From assembly GCF_000412695.1 (NCBI RefSeq), contig NC_021499.1, positions 5,208,001 through 5,272,000 on the forward strand: 64,000 bases of DNA, written 5' to 3'. Positions 51,589-59,156 of this stretch are shown here, in pieces. The notes below the pieces were generated by a model that worked only from the letters and a program-made list of their open reading frames with translations, searched no databases and was not told the origin of the DNA. The stretch's first letter is position 1. Each line of letters opens with the position of its first letter. The DNA is from Pseudomonas resinovorans NBRC 106553 (GTDB lineage: Bacteria; Pseudomonadota; Gammaproteobacteria; Pseudomonadales; Pseudomonadaceae). Made by a program: the position numbers and the translations under genes.

Positions 51589-52896
51589 TCAATCACGGGT
51601 GGCGAGCTGCTGCGGCACCAGCATGCCGCCCTTCATGACAACGGGCCGTTTCTCCAGCAGGCTGATGTCGGCAAGCGGATCGCCATCGACAGCGATCATG
51701 TCGGCGTAGCGGCCCGGCGCGATGGCGCCGACGTCCCGCTCCCACCCCATGAGTTCGGCGGCAACGCTGGTGGCCGACTGGATCGCCTGCATGGGGGTCA
51801 TGCCGTAACGCACCATGTAGGCGAACTGCCGGGCCTGGCCGCCATGGGGATGGACGCCCGCATCCGTGCCGAAGGCCAGCTTCACCCCGGCCTTCACCGC
51901 CTTGCGGAAGGCCACGCGCTGGGCCTCGGTGGTTTCAAGGTTCTTGCGCAGGTAGTCGGCCGGCCAGTTCTCCTTGCGGCCGATCTCGTCGATGTAGTCG
52001 CCGTGGTAGATATCCATCACCAGGTAGGTGCCCTGTTCCTTCGCCAGGCGGATGCCCTCGTCGTCCAGCAGGGAAGCGTGCTCGATGGAGCGGACGCCCC
52101 CGCGAATCGCCACCTTGGAACCTTCGGCGCCATGGGCGTGGGCCGTCACGTAGCTGCCGTGCAGCTTGGCCTCCTCGACCACGGCGCGGATTTCCTCCTC
52201 GGTCATTTCCAGCTGTCCCGGCTCGGTACCCAGCGTCAACACCGCCCCGGTGGCCATGATCTTGATGCTGTCCACGCCGTTCTGGAACAGGTAGCGCGTC
52301 TTCAGCTTGGCATCGACGGCGTCCCGGTAGACGCCGACCCGCATGTCCTCGGGGACCTGGAAGCCCGGTGCAAAGCCGGTGACCTCGCCGCCGCCACCGG
52401 CCACGGTGATGAAGGCCCCCACCGCATTGATGCGCGGTCCCAGTACCTGGCCGGCGTTGATCGCATCCCGCAGCGCGACGTCGGTAAATGCACGGAAGGT
52501 GCCCAGGTCGTGCACCGAGGTGAAGCCAGCGCGCAGGGTGCGATAGGCGTTGTGCGCCCCCACGAGTGCCACCGCCTGCGGGGAATGCAGCAGCGGCTCG
52601 GCGACGTTGTTGGTCTGCTCCAGGTCGGCGATGTGGGTATGCATGTCGATCAGGCCGGGCAGTACCGTCTTGTCCGACCAGTCGATCACCTCGCTACCAA
52701 CCGGCGGCGCGCTCCAGGGCTCGACGGCGACGATGCGCTGGCCGTCCACCTGTATGCGCTGGTTTTCCAGCACCCTGCCGCGCTCCACATCCAGCAAGCG
52801 GCCTGCATGCACATAGAGCACGTCGGCGAAGGCGACAAGCGGCCCGGTGGAAAGTACGACAAGGAGGACAATGTGCAAGATTGGAACTGGCTTCAT
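51589..52896 (-). CDS. Secreted metal-dependent amidohydrolase (imidazolonepropionase/prolidase-like)
   Basis: A 435-aa amidohydrolase with a signal peptide (MKPVPILHIVLLVVLSTGPLVAFA), so it probably acts in the periplasm. Metal ligands: HTH in LPGLIDMHTHIAD, Lys in DSIKIMATGAV, His in TAHAHG and IEHASL, and Asp in FGTDAGVHPHGG. AGAGG lies 6 bases before the chosen ATG. Relatives include Xaa-Arg or Xaa-Pro dipeptidases and organophosphate-acid-anhydrolase-like enzymes, so the substrate remains open. It stands as a single gene ahead of an AT-rich patch. Confidence 0.88.
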   Translation of the reverse strand: MKPVPILHIVLLVVLSTGPLVAFADVLYVHAGRLLDVERGRVLENQRIQVDGQRIVAVEPWSAPPVGSEVIDWSDKTVLPGLIDMHTHIADLEQTNNVAEPLLHSPQAVALVGAHNAYRTLRAGFTSVHDLGTFRAFTDVALRDAINAGQVLGPRINAVGAFITVAGGGGEVTGFAPGFQVPEDMRVGVYRDAVDAKLKTRYLFQNGVDSIKIMATGAVLTLGTEPGQLEMTEEEIRAVVEEAKLHGSYVTAHAHGAEGSKVAIRGGVRSIEHASLLDDEGIRLAKEQGTYLVMDIYHGDYIDEIGRKENWPADYLRKNLETTEAQRVAFRKAVKAGVKLAFGTDAGVHPHGGQARQFAYMVRYGMTPMQAIQSATSVAAELMGWERDVGAIAPGRYADMIAVDGDPLADISLLEKRPVVMKGGMLVPQQLATRD

Positions 52897-52929
52897 GGTG
52901 TACCTCTTCACGTCCATGGATTGAACTGA

Positions 52930-53335
52930 TGTTTTTGTTATTCAACCAACCGCGCTTCGAGCATCCATAACTACCAGCCGCACAATGCAGCCGGGACAGT
53001 CAGGACAGACATTCAGAGAAACCACGAAGCGCATCAGGATGTGCTGCAAGTAGCTACCTCAGGCCCTTCAACACCAAGGATGCAGCTAGATAACCAGTAA
53101 CAGAAGGAGAATGGAAAGAACACCAGAAAGATGTAGAGAGTTATTCAAATAAGTAACAACCAGGGAACAATTTAAATCTACCAAGAACAACAAAACGCAG
53201 AGGGAATATTCAAGTTTAAATACTGAAAATTCCCACAAGCTTACAGCCAACATGAGACTTGAAAGGTGCACGATTAATATAATCCCCATCCACCTTTAAT
53301 TCGTATTTCACGGAATCACGCCCTCGGCGCATGAC
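52930..53335. other. AT-rich patch of possible foreign origin
   Basis: From about 53040 to 53310 the DNA is far richer in A and T than everything around it (for example TTAAATCTACC, TTTAAATACTG, ATTAATATAATCC). It has no REP palindromes. Apart from the small frame at 53216-53332 nothing convincing is coded. The hydrophobic 67-codon frame at 53086-53289 is discounted because AT-rich minus-strand DNA gives Leu/Val-rich translations by chance. Confidence 0.6.
53216..53332 (-). CDS. Possible 38-residue small protein
   Basis: MRRGRDSVKYELKVDGDYI... ends ...LVGIFSI. A GGAAGGG sequence lies about 5 bases before the ATG, a good ribosome site. Its codon use is AT-rich, unlike its neighbours. The frame stays open further upstream, so it could instead be the tail of a degraded larger gene. 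No family is recognised. Confidence 0.35.
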   Translation of the reverse strand: MRRGRDSVKYELKVDGDYINRAPFKSHVGCKLVGIFSI

Positions 53336-53369
53336 ACCCTTCCGGGGGTCATGCGCCTGCACATTGCCC

Positions 53370-53732
53370 TCAGGAATCGCGTTCCGGCGTGCAGGACAGC
53401 CGGGCATCAGTGCTCCGCCCGATGGGCCGGCTGTCGACCAGCATCAGCGCACTGCTGCCGGGCCCGAGCCGCAGCGTCCGGCCCAGTGGGCGCATGGCGT
53501 CGGCCACGCCCGGTTCGACCCGGCACTGGACGGCCTGCCCGCTGCGATTGGTGAGTTTCAGGATCTGGCTGGCGCCCCGGCTGACGGCCGAAGCGTCGAG
53601 TGCGTGAATGGGCGGTAAGCTCAGTGCCACATCGATGGCGAGGCCGTTCAGGTCGGTCTCCATGCTTGGGTCGGCGAGGGTAGTCAGCGGCAGGCACAGC
53701 GCGATGCCGCCGACCAGGAGCAGGTTATTCAT
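53370..53732 (-). CDS. Small secreted protein of unknown function
   Basis: A 120-aa protein with a clear signal peptide (MNNLLLVGGIALCLPLTTLADP) and a perfect GGAGG 6 bases before the ATG. The mature part has two cysteines (AVQCRVEPG and RLSCTPERDS) that could form a disulfide, within a beta-rich pattern (ILKLTNRSGQAVQCRVEPG; LGPGSSALMLVDSRPIG). It resembles short periplasmic Pseudomonas proteins of unknown role. No operon partner is evident. Confidence 0.75.
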   Translation of the reverse strand: MNNLLLVGGIALCLPLTTLADPSMETDLNGLAIDVALSLPPIHALDASAVSRGASQILKLTNRSGQAVQCRVEPGVADAMRPLGRTLRLGPGSSALMLVDSRPIGRSTDARLSCTPERDS

Positions 53733-54030
53733 CTCGAACCTCCAGGAGATTCAGAGTGGACCTCTGCGTCGCGCAGAGGCGGGCCGCTAGCCGCACAGGG
53801 CAACCCCTGGTGGCTGGATCGATCCGCGTCCGGACTGGAGCCGGTGCGGATGCCTTGCCCATCAGGCCGGGAAGGGTGGGGTAACTACCGGGTCATCCGC
53901 TGGCCTGTACGTTGTCGCGATGAATCACTCCGCCCTGCCGGCATGAGCAACATGCCCCGTCAATTCTAGGGAGTCGTACGGAGGCGTGCCGGTCCGGGCG
54001 ACAGCCGTACCTCCCCGCCCTCACGAGGCG
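53733..54030. other. Divergent intergenic region
   Basis: Between the small secreted protein and the glycosyltransferase lie about 360 bases in all. A hairpin CCTCTGCGTCGCGCAGAGG (53761-53779) falls near the secreted protein gene. I see no gene. The end next to the glycosyltransferase carries Pho-box-like repeats. Confidence 0.5.
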
Positions 54031-54059
54031 GTGTCACCTAGCTGTCATCGAACGATCAT
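54031..54059 (+). promoter_or_regulatory. Tandem Pho-box-like repeats upstream of the glycosyltransferase
   Basis: Three heptamers in direct repeat with an 11-base period: GTGTCAC, CTGTCAT, CGATCAT, separated by CTAG and CGAA. The middle one is an exact match to the PhoB half-site CTGTCAT and the others match five of seven. A possible -10 (CTACAT at 54065) lies just downstream. This predicts induction by phosphate starvation. Confidence 0.6.
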
Positions 54060-54092
54060 GCGCGCTACATCGCTGGTCCCGACACTGCCTTC

Positions 54093-55283
54093 ATGACCAT
54101 GACACCCCTGTACATCTCGCTGATCAGCGAAACCTTCCTGCCCGAAGTCAACGGCGTGGCCAACACCCTCGGCCGCCTCTGCGACGGCCTGCGCGCCGCC
54201 GGCCACAGGTTGCAACTGGTGCGCCCGCGCCAGTCCTGCGACCAGGGCCGTGGCAGCGACGAGGAGCTGTTGCTGATCCGCGGCTGGCCGCTGCCGGGCT
54301 ACCCGGGCCTGCAGTGGGGCCAGTCCTGCCTGCACAAACTGTTGCGCCGCTGGCGCCAGCGCAAGCCGGACGTGCTCTACATCGCCACCGAAGGCCCATT
54401 GGGCTTTTCCGCCCTGCGCGCCGCGCGCCGCCTGGGAATTCCGGTGGTGAGTGGCTTCCACACCAACTTCCAGCAGTACACCGGGCACTATGGCGCGGGC
54501 CTGCTGACCCGGCTGCTGACCAACTACCTGCGCTGGTTCCACAACGCCACGCGACTGACCCTGGTGCCCAGTGTCAGCCAGTTGCAGGACCTGACCCGGC
54601 GCGGCTTCGAGCGCCTGCAGCTGCTCTCCCGGGGAGTCGACGGCCAACTGTTCAACCCCGCCCGGCGCTGCCCGGAACTGCGCGCGCAATGGGGGCTCGG
54701 CGAAGAAGACGTGGCAGTGATCCATGTCGGCCGCCTGGCTGCGGAGAAGAACCTCGGCCTGCTCGGCGAGACTTTCCAGCGCCTGCAACAGAGTTATCCA
54801 CAGCAGCGGCTGAAGCTGCTGGTAGTGGGCGATGGCCCTCTGCGCCAGCCCCTCCAGCGCGCGCTTCCGGATGCGATCTTCTGCGGCGTGCAGCGCGGCG
54901 AGGAACTGGCCAGGCACTACGCCTCGGGCGACCTGTTCCTCTTCCCCAGCCTGTCGGAAACCTTCGGCAACGTGGTTCTCGAGGCCCTGGCCTCGGGGTT
55001 GGCGGTGGTGGCCTTCGACCAGGCCGCCGCGGCCCAGCACATCCGCCACGGCCACAACGGCGCCCTGGCCCTGCCCGACGAGCCCTCCAGCTTCGTCGAG
55101 GCCGCCAGTTGGCTGCTGGAAGACCCGGAACGCCTGCGCCGTGTGCGCCTCAACGCCCGTACCCATGCCGGCCGACAGGGTTGGGAGGCCATCGTCCAGC
55201 AGTTCGAGCAGTACCTGGCCCATGCCCGGCGTCCGGAGTTGGACGGTAGTGTGCCGCGAGCTTGCGACACCCATAGGCCCTGA
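54093..55283 (+). CDS. Family-4 glycosyltransferase (probable glycolipid synthesis)
   Basis: A GT-B glycosyltransferase of 396 aa. The N-terminal acceptor domain starts YISLISETFLPEVNGVANTLGRL, as in MgtA/SQD2-like enzymes. The donor domain has VIHVGRLAAEKNLGLL, GDGPLRQPL and the EX7E motif in SLSETFGNVVLEALASG. Enzymes of this group put sugars on diacylglycerol or phosphatidylinositol. With Pho-box-like repeats in front, the likely role is making phosphorus-free membrane glycolipids in phosphate starvation. A second ATG lies two codons on. The last ~15 residues run into repeat DNA. Confidence 0.87.
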   Translation: MTMTPLYISLISETFLPEVNGVANTLGRLCDGLRAAGHRLQLVRPRQSCDQGRGSDEELLLIRGWPLPGYPGLQWGQSCLHKLLRRWRQRKPDVLYIATEGPLGFSALRAARRLGIPVVSGFHTNFQQYTGHYGAGLLTRLLTNYLRWFHNATRLTLVPSVSQLQDLTRRGFERLQLLSRGVDGQLFNPARRCPELRAQWGLGEEDVAVIHVGRLAAEKNLGLLGETFQRLQQSYPQQRLKLLVVGDGPLRQPLQRALPDAIFCGVQRGEELARHYASGDLFLFPSLSETFGNVVLEALASGLAVVAFDQAAAAQHIRHGHNGALALPDEPSSFVEAASWLLEDPERLRRVRLNARTHAGRQGWEAIVQQFEQYLAHARRPELDGSVPRACDTHRP

Positions 55284-55321
55284 CCGCATGGGTATCGCTC
55301 CGCTCAACCCATCCTACGGCT
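55255..55321. repeat. REP-like element overlapping the glycosyltransferase 3' end
   Basis: GCTTGCGACACCCATAGGCC then GCATGGGTATCGCTCCGCTCAACCCATCCTACG. The right half matches the 20088-20158 family; the left half supplies the last codons and stop of the glycosyltransferase. Confidence 0.75.
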
Positions 55322-55364
55322 GCGGTCAGGTCCAACACGTAGACGACTCCGCACTAGCATCCCC

Positions 55365-55758
55365 TTCCCTCTCCCCCTCCCCTCTCCCGGAGGGAGAGGG
55401 GTGACTCACGCCTGTTGCCCATACCTGGCTGAAACGAAACAGCGAAGATGACGCCACGCAAAGCGCCCCGTCAGGAGGCCGAGTGGAATCCTTGCGAAAC
55501 GGAGCGCAGCGAAGTAACAGCCGCAGGCTGGCCCGAAGGGCGAGCGCAGCGAGTCAGGGGGACGAGCGGCATGGATGCCGCGAGAGCCGCGCAGGGCCAT
55601 GGATGGCCCTTCGCGGCGGCCCCCGGAGCAAGGATGGAAGGAGGGAAGTTCGGCGAAGCCGAACCCGGATGTCGGGGCAAGCCCTTTGCTTCCTTTGGGT
55701 GGTGCGGCATTCCGACGACTGCCAAAGGGAGTCGCCCGGGAGGGCGAAACAGAAACCC
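55365..55758 (+). ncRNA. Dispersed multi-hairpin element, copy 2 (candidate structured RNA)
   Basis: The counterpart of 28246-28615, with the same order of hairpins: GCGGCAT/ATGCCGC; GCCGCG-CAGGGCCAT / ATGGCCCTT-CGCGGC; GTTCGGC-GAA-GCCGAAC (55648-55664); CTTCCTTTGG/CCAAAGGGAG (one wobble pair); TCGCCC-GGGA-GGGCGA. It has about 60 extra bases (55491-55556) with the repeated motif GAGCGCAGCGA. A leading hairpin CCCTCTCCC/GGGAGAGGG is clearer here. It again lies just beyond the terminator of a minus-strand gene. Frames within it are not protein-like. Confidence 0.6.
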
Positions 55759-55797
55759 ACAGCCCACTCGGCAACGAGCTGGACACAAAGAACCAAA

Positions 55798-55824
55798 AAG
55801 AAAGCCCCGCATAAGCGGGGCTTC
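55798..55824 (-). terminator. Intrinsic terminator of the old-yellow-enzyme gene
   Basis: Stem AAGCCCCGC/GCGGGGCTT with loop ATAA, followed on the minus strand by TTTC TTTTTGG. It lies about 23 bases after the stop. Confidence 0.85.
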
Positions 55825-55846
55825 TTCTAGTTCACAGGCTGCAGCC

Positions 55847-56956
55847 TTACACCAGGCTACCCAGCGCATCCCGACTGAACGGCAGAATGTCCTGCATCCG
55901 CCCTTCACGCACCTTCACCGCCCAATCCGGGTCCACCAGCAGGGCACGCCCTACGGCCACCAGGTCGAACTCTTCCTTGTTCAGGCGCTCCAGCAGGCCT
56001 TCGATATTGGCCGGCTGGGCAACCTTGTCGGTCTTGACCATGAATTGCAGGAACTCGCCATCCAGGCCCACGCTGCCCACGGTGATGGTCGGCTTGCCGG
56101 TGAGCTGGCGGGTCCAGCCGGCCAGGTTGAGGTCGGAACCTTCGAACTCCGGCTCCCAGAAGCGGCGGGTGGAGCAGTGGAAGATATCCACACCGGCGTC
56201 AGCCAGCGGCTTGAGAAAATCACCCAGGGCTTCGGCGGTGGTCACCAGGCGCGCGGTGTAGTCCTGCTGCTTCCACTGGGAGAAGCGGAAGATGATCGGG
56301 AAATCCGGGCCGACGGCGGCACGGATGGCCTGGATCACTTCGATGGCGAAGCGCGAACGGTTGGCCAGGCTGCCACCGTATTCGTCGGTGCGCTGGTTGC
56401 TGCCGTCCCAGAAGAACTGGTCGATCAGGTAGCCGTGGGCACCGTGGATCTCAACGCCGTCCATGCCGATGGCCTGGGCGTCGCGGGCGGCCTGGGCGTA
56501 GGCGGCGACCACCTCGCGGATGTCATCCTGGGTCATGCCATGGATCACCACCTGGCCGTCCTTGACCTTCTCGCTCGGCCCAAAGCCGGGAACGCTGGCG
56601 TCCGGCTCGGTACCCAGGCGGCGCACGTTACCCACGTGCCAGAGCTGCGGAACGATACGGCCGCCCTCGGCGTGCACCGCGTCCACCACGTCCTTCCAGC
56701 CGGCCAGGGCGTCTTCGCCGAAGAAGCGCGGCACATGGGGATAGCCGTTGGAGGCCTTGTGGCCGATGGTGGTGCCCTCGGTGATGATCAGGCCGACGCC
56801 GGCGGCGGCGCGGCGGCGGTAATACTCCACCACCTTGGCGTTGGGCACGCCGCCCGGGGAGAAGGAACGGGTCATGGGCGCCATCACCACGCGGGTGGGC
56901 AGTTCCAGGCCGCCGAGGCGGAAGGGTTCGAAGAGGGCTTTTACGGGAGCGGTCAT
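55847..56956 (-). CDS. Old yellow enzyme-family NADH:flavin oxidoreductase (alkene reductase)
   Basis: An FMN beta-barrel reductase of 369 aa that reduces activated C=C bonds or nitro groups. The N-terminus is LFEPFRLGGLELPTRVVMAPMTRSF; the active-site HG pair and substrate loop are in GVEIHGAHGYLIDQFFWDGSNQRTDEYGGS; the FMN-phosphate segment is DLVAVGRALLVDPDW. AGGAG lies 6 bases before the ATG. The adjacent TetR gene shares a 19-base operator-like sequence, so expression probably responds to electrophiles, as in the NemR-NemA system. Confidence 0.92.
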   Translation of the reverse strand: MTAPVKALFEPFRLGGLELPTRVVMAPMTRSFSPGGVPNAKVVEYYRRRAAAGVGLIITEGTTIGHKASNGYPHVPRFFGEDALAGWKDVVDAVHAEGGRIVPQLWHVGNVRRLGTEPDASVPGFGPSEKVKDGQVVIHGMTQDDIREVVAAYAQAARDAQAIGMDGVEIHGAHGYLIDQFFWDGSNQRTDEYGGSLANRSRFAIEVIQAIRAAVGPDFPIIFRFSQWKQQDYTARLVTTAEALGDFLKPLADAGVDIFHCSTRRFWEPEFEGSDLNLAGWTRQLTGKPTITVGSVGLDGEFLQFMVKTDKVAQPANIEGLLERLNKEEFDLVAVGRALLVDPDWAVKVREGRMQDILPFSRDALGSLV

Positions 56957-56975
56957 GGTTTCTCCTGTGGCCGGC

Positions 56976-56994
56976 CATATGACCGGTCGTCTCG
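56976..56994. promoter_or_regulatory. Operator-like sequence upstream of the old-yellow-enzyme gene
   Basis: CATATGACCGGTCGTCTCG is identical to 57614-57632 in front of the tetR gene. It has the palindromic core GACCGGTC. It lies 20 bases upstream of the enzyme's start codon. Confidence 0.75.
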
Positions 56995-57013
56995 GTTTCA
57001 AGGCAATGAAAAG

Positions 57014-57604
57014 TCAGGCCCGGAGCAACAGCTCAAGGCGGTCTACGAATGAGGTCATGGGCGCGGTGCCACCGCTCACTTTCAGCCGCGTGAGCACGCC
57101 CTGCCAGGCGTTGGCGATAAAGGCGGCGAGGTTGGCGCAGTCTTCGTCGGCGGGCAGCTCGCCAGCGGCCACGGCCTGTTCCAGGCAGGCCTGGAGGATC
57201 TCCACGGAGCCCTGCAGGATGCTTTCCACCTGCTCGCCGATGGCCGGCGAGAGTTCGGCCATCTCGAAGCCGAGGCTGCCGATGAAGCAGTGGTATTCGG
57301 GTTTCTCACGACTGGCGAAATGCGTCAGCAGCTCGCGGTAGTAGCCGAGGATGCGCTGGCGCGGGCTCAGCGCCGGGTTGCCCAGGGCCTGTGCGTAACG
57401 TTCCAGACGCGGCAGGTACAGGTGCTCCAGCGCCTGCACGGCGAAGTCTTCCTTGCTGGCGAAGTAGTGATAGAAGGAGCCCTTGGGGATGCCCGCGGCC
57501 TGGACGATTTCCTGCACGCCGGTGCCGTGGTAGCCACGGCGGGTCATCACCTGGGAGCCCTTGGCGAGGATGAGGTCGCGTTTGTCGAGTCGGATACTGG
57601 TCAT
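57014..57604 (-). CDS. TetR-family repressor, NemR-like
   Basis: A 196-aa repressor. The helix-turn-helix is ILAKGSQVMTRRGYHGTGVQEIVQAAGIPKGSFYHYFASKEDFA (about 11-54). A Cys in EYHCFIGSLGFEMAEL sits where NemR-type proteins sense electrophiles. The start is ambiguous: an ATG four codons earlier overlaps the operator and neither has a clear ribosome site. It is cotranscribed with, or next to, the old-yellow-enzyme gene, whose promoter carries the same operator. Confidence 0.88.
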   Translation of the reverse strand: MTSIRLDKRDLILAKGSQVMTRRGYHGTGVQEIVQAAGIPKGSFYHYFASKEDFAVQALEHLYLPRLERYAQALGNPALSPRQRILGYYRELLTHFASREKPEYHCFIGSLGFEMAELSPAIGEQVESILQGSVEILQACLEQAVAAGELPADEDCANLAAFIANAWQGVLTRLKVSGGTAPMTSFVDRLELLLRA

Positions 57605-57613
57605 GGCGGCGAG

Positions 57614-57632
57614 CATATGACCGGTCGTCTCG
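57614..57632. promoter_or_regulatory. Operator-like sequence at the tetR promoter
   Basis: CATATGACCGGTCGTCTCG, identical over 19 bases and in the same orientation as 56976-56994. It lies immediately before the tetR start, as expected for autorepression. Confidence 0.75.
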
Positions 57633-57767
57633 CTCTGCCCAGCACTATTGATCCGGGTGATTGGCCGTCACAAGCAAGGGAAGTGGGGAGTGGGGAGTGT
57701 GGTGCGGAATGCGGAGAACGAACGCGGGGCGGTTCCTTCCGCCCCGGTCATCATGAGTGAGGGAATA

Positions 57768-58250
57768 TCAGGCCAGGGCCTTTTCCACCGCCTGGATCAA
57801 CGCGGGGTCGTCCGGCGCGGTACGCGGCGAGAAACGCGCCAGCACGCGGCCGTCCTTGCCCACCAGGAACTTCTCGAAGTTCCAGGTGATGTCGCCGGGG
57901 AACTCCGCGCCCTCGCCCGCCAGCAGGCGGTACAACGGGTGGCGCGCCGAGCCGTTGACCTCGATCTTGCTGCCCAGGGGGAAGGTCACGCCGTAGTTCA
58001 GGCTGCAGAACTCGCGGATATCTTCCTCGCTGCCCGGCTCCTGCCCGGCGAACTGGTTGCACGGCAGGCCCAACACGGTGAAGCCCTTGTCGCGATACTG
58101 CTGGAACAGGTTTTCCAGCCCGGCGTACTGCGGGGTCAGGCCGCACTTGGAGGCGACATTCACCACCAGCACCACCTGGCCCTTGTACGGCGCCAACGGC
58201 AGGTCCTGACCGTCGAGCGCACGCAGATTGAGGTCGTGAAAGGCACTCAT
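57768..58250 (-). CDS. Glutathione/thioredoxin peroxidase (GPx family)
   Basis: Reduces peroxides at a catalytic Cys, 160 aa. Motifs: NVASKCGLTPQYAGLE (peroxidatic Cys36), LPCNQFAGQEPGS (resolving-Cys region with conserved Gln) and ITWNFEKFLVGKDG (Trp-Asn of the active site). Typical for bacterial GPx without selenocysteine. It stands 126 bases downstream of slyD on the same strand, separated by a terminator. Confidence 0.93.
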   Translation of the reverse strand: MSAFHDLNLRALDGQDLPLAPYKGQVVLVVNVASKCGLTPQYAGLENLFQQYRDKGFTVLGLPCNQFAGQEPGSEEDIREFCSLNYGVTFPLGSKIEVNGSARHPLYRLLAGEGAEFPGDITWNFEKFLVGKDGRVLARFSPRTAPDDPALIQAVEKALA

Positions 58251-58288
58251 GACTGACTCCTCGCAAATCTCAGGGAAATCACAGCGGA

Positions 58289-58316
58289 CAAAAAAGGCGC
58301 CCCGGGGCGCCTTTTC
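58289..58316 (-). terminator. Intrinsic terminator between slyD and gpx
   Basis: Stem GGCGCCCC/GGGGCGCC with T-runs on both sides (TTTTTT on the minus strand, TTTT on the plus strand). On the minus strand it ends slyD transcription before the peroxidase gene. Confidence 0.88.
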
Positions 58317-58376
58317 GGTTTTTTCAGCTTAGCAGCCGATTGGCGATCTGCCGGGTCGGCAGTCGCGGACGATCGG

Positions 58377-58862
58377 TCAGTGGTGGTGACCGCCTTCGCC
58401 GTGGATGTGGCCGTGGGCGACTTCTTCGTCGCTGGCGTCACGCACGGTGATGACCTTGACCTTGAAGTTCAGGCGCTGGCCGGCCAGGGGGTGGTTGCCG
58501 TCAACGGTCACGTCGTCGCCATCGACGTCGCGGATGGTGACGATCTGCATGCTGCCGTCCGGGCCGGAGGCGTGGAACTGCATGCCGACTTCCAGTTGGT
58601 CGACGCCTTCGAACATGGCGCGGTCCAGGGTGGCGACCAGCTCGGCGCTGTACTCGCCGTAGGCGTCTTCCGGCTCGACGGCGACGTTCAGCTCGTCACC
58701 GGCCTGCTTGCCTTCAAGGGCGCGTTCCAGGCCGGCGATGATGTTGCCGGCGCCGTGCAGGTACACCAGCGGCGCGCCACCGGCGGAACTGTCGATCACC
58801 TCACCGGCGTCGTTGGTAAGGGTATAGTCGATGGACACAGCCTTGTTGGCGGCGATCAGCAT
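58377..58862 (-). CDS. slyD: SlyD-type FKBP peptidyl-prolyl isomerase
   Basis: A cytoplasmic prolyl isomerase and chaperone of 161 aa. The FKBP part is ISIDYTL-like (VSIDYTLTNDAGEVIDSSAGGAPLVYLHGAGNIIAGLERALEGKQAGDEL). The inserted-flap region (about 70-120) follows, then VNHPLAG-like DGNHPLAGQRLNFKVKV. The C-terminus is His-rich (VAHGHIHGEGGHHH), as in metal-binding SlyD proteins. The gene diverges from the DUF3565 gene with 18 bases between starts, so their promoters must overlap. Confidence 0.94.
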   Translation of the reverse strand: MLIAANKAVSIDYTLTNDAGEVIDSSAGGAPLVYLHGAGNIIAGLERALEGKQAGDELNVAVEPEDAYGEYSAELVATLDRAMFEGVDQLEVGMQFHASGPDGSMQIVTIRDVDGDDVTVDGNHPLAGQRLNFKVKVITVRDASDEEVAHGHIHGEGGHHH

Positions 58863-58880
58863 GGTGCGAGACCTTCTGGA

Positions 58881-59156
58881 ATGAATGATGAAAACGCAAG
58901 TTTAACCGCGCGGCCAATCGATTGCGACCCGAAGGCTGACGGGCGGATTCGCCTGGTCGGCTACAGGCAGGACGAGGACGGTTACTGGGTGGCCGTGCTC
59001 TCCTGCGGCCATACTCAGCACCTGCGCCACCAGCCGCCGTGGCAATCGCGCCCCTGGGTGCTCGACCCGGAGCAGCGCGCCGCCCAGCTGGGCCGCCTCT
59101 TCCCCTGCGGCTGGTGCGCCCAGGGCCTGGCCCCCGAACCGCCCGAGGAAAGCTGA
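58881..59156 (+). CDS. DUF3565 small zinc-ribbon-like protein
   Basis: A 91-aa protein with pairs of Cys/His that could bind zinc ([15 protein letters not shown] and [10 protein letters not shown]). The pattern [25 protein letters not shown] is typical of DUF3565. Its stop overlaps the ackA start (TGATG), so the two are coupled. Function is unknown. Confidence 0.85.
   Translation: MNDENASLTARPIDCDPKADGRIRLVGYRQDEDGYWVAVLSCGHTQHLRHQPPWQSRPWVLDPEQRAAQLGRLFPCGWCAQGLAPEPPEES

Noticed and set aside
53086-53289. Hydrophobic 67-residue membrane peptide
   Set aside because: The AT-rich minus strand gives Leu/Val-rich translation by chance; no ribosome site; it overlaps the better 38-residue frame.
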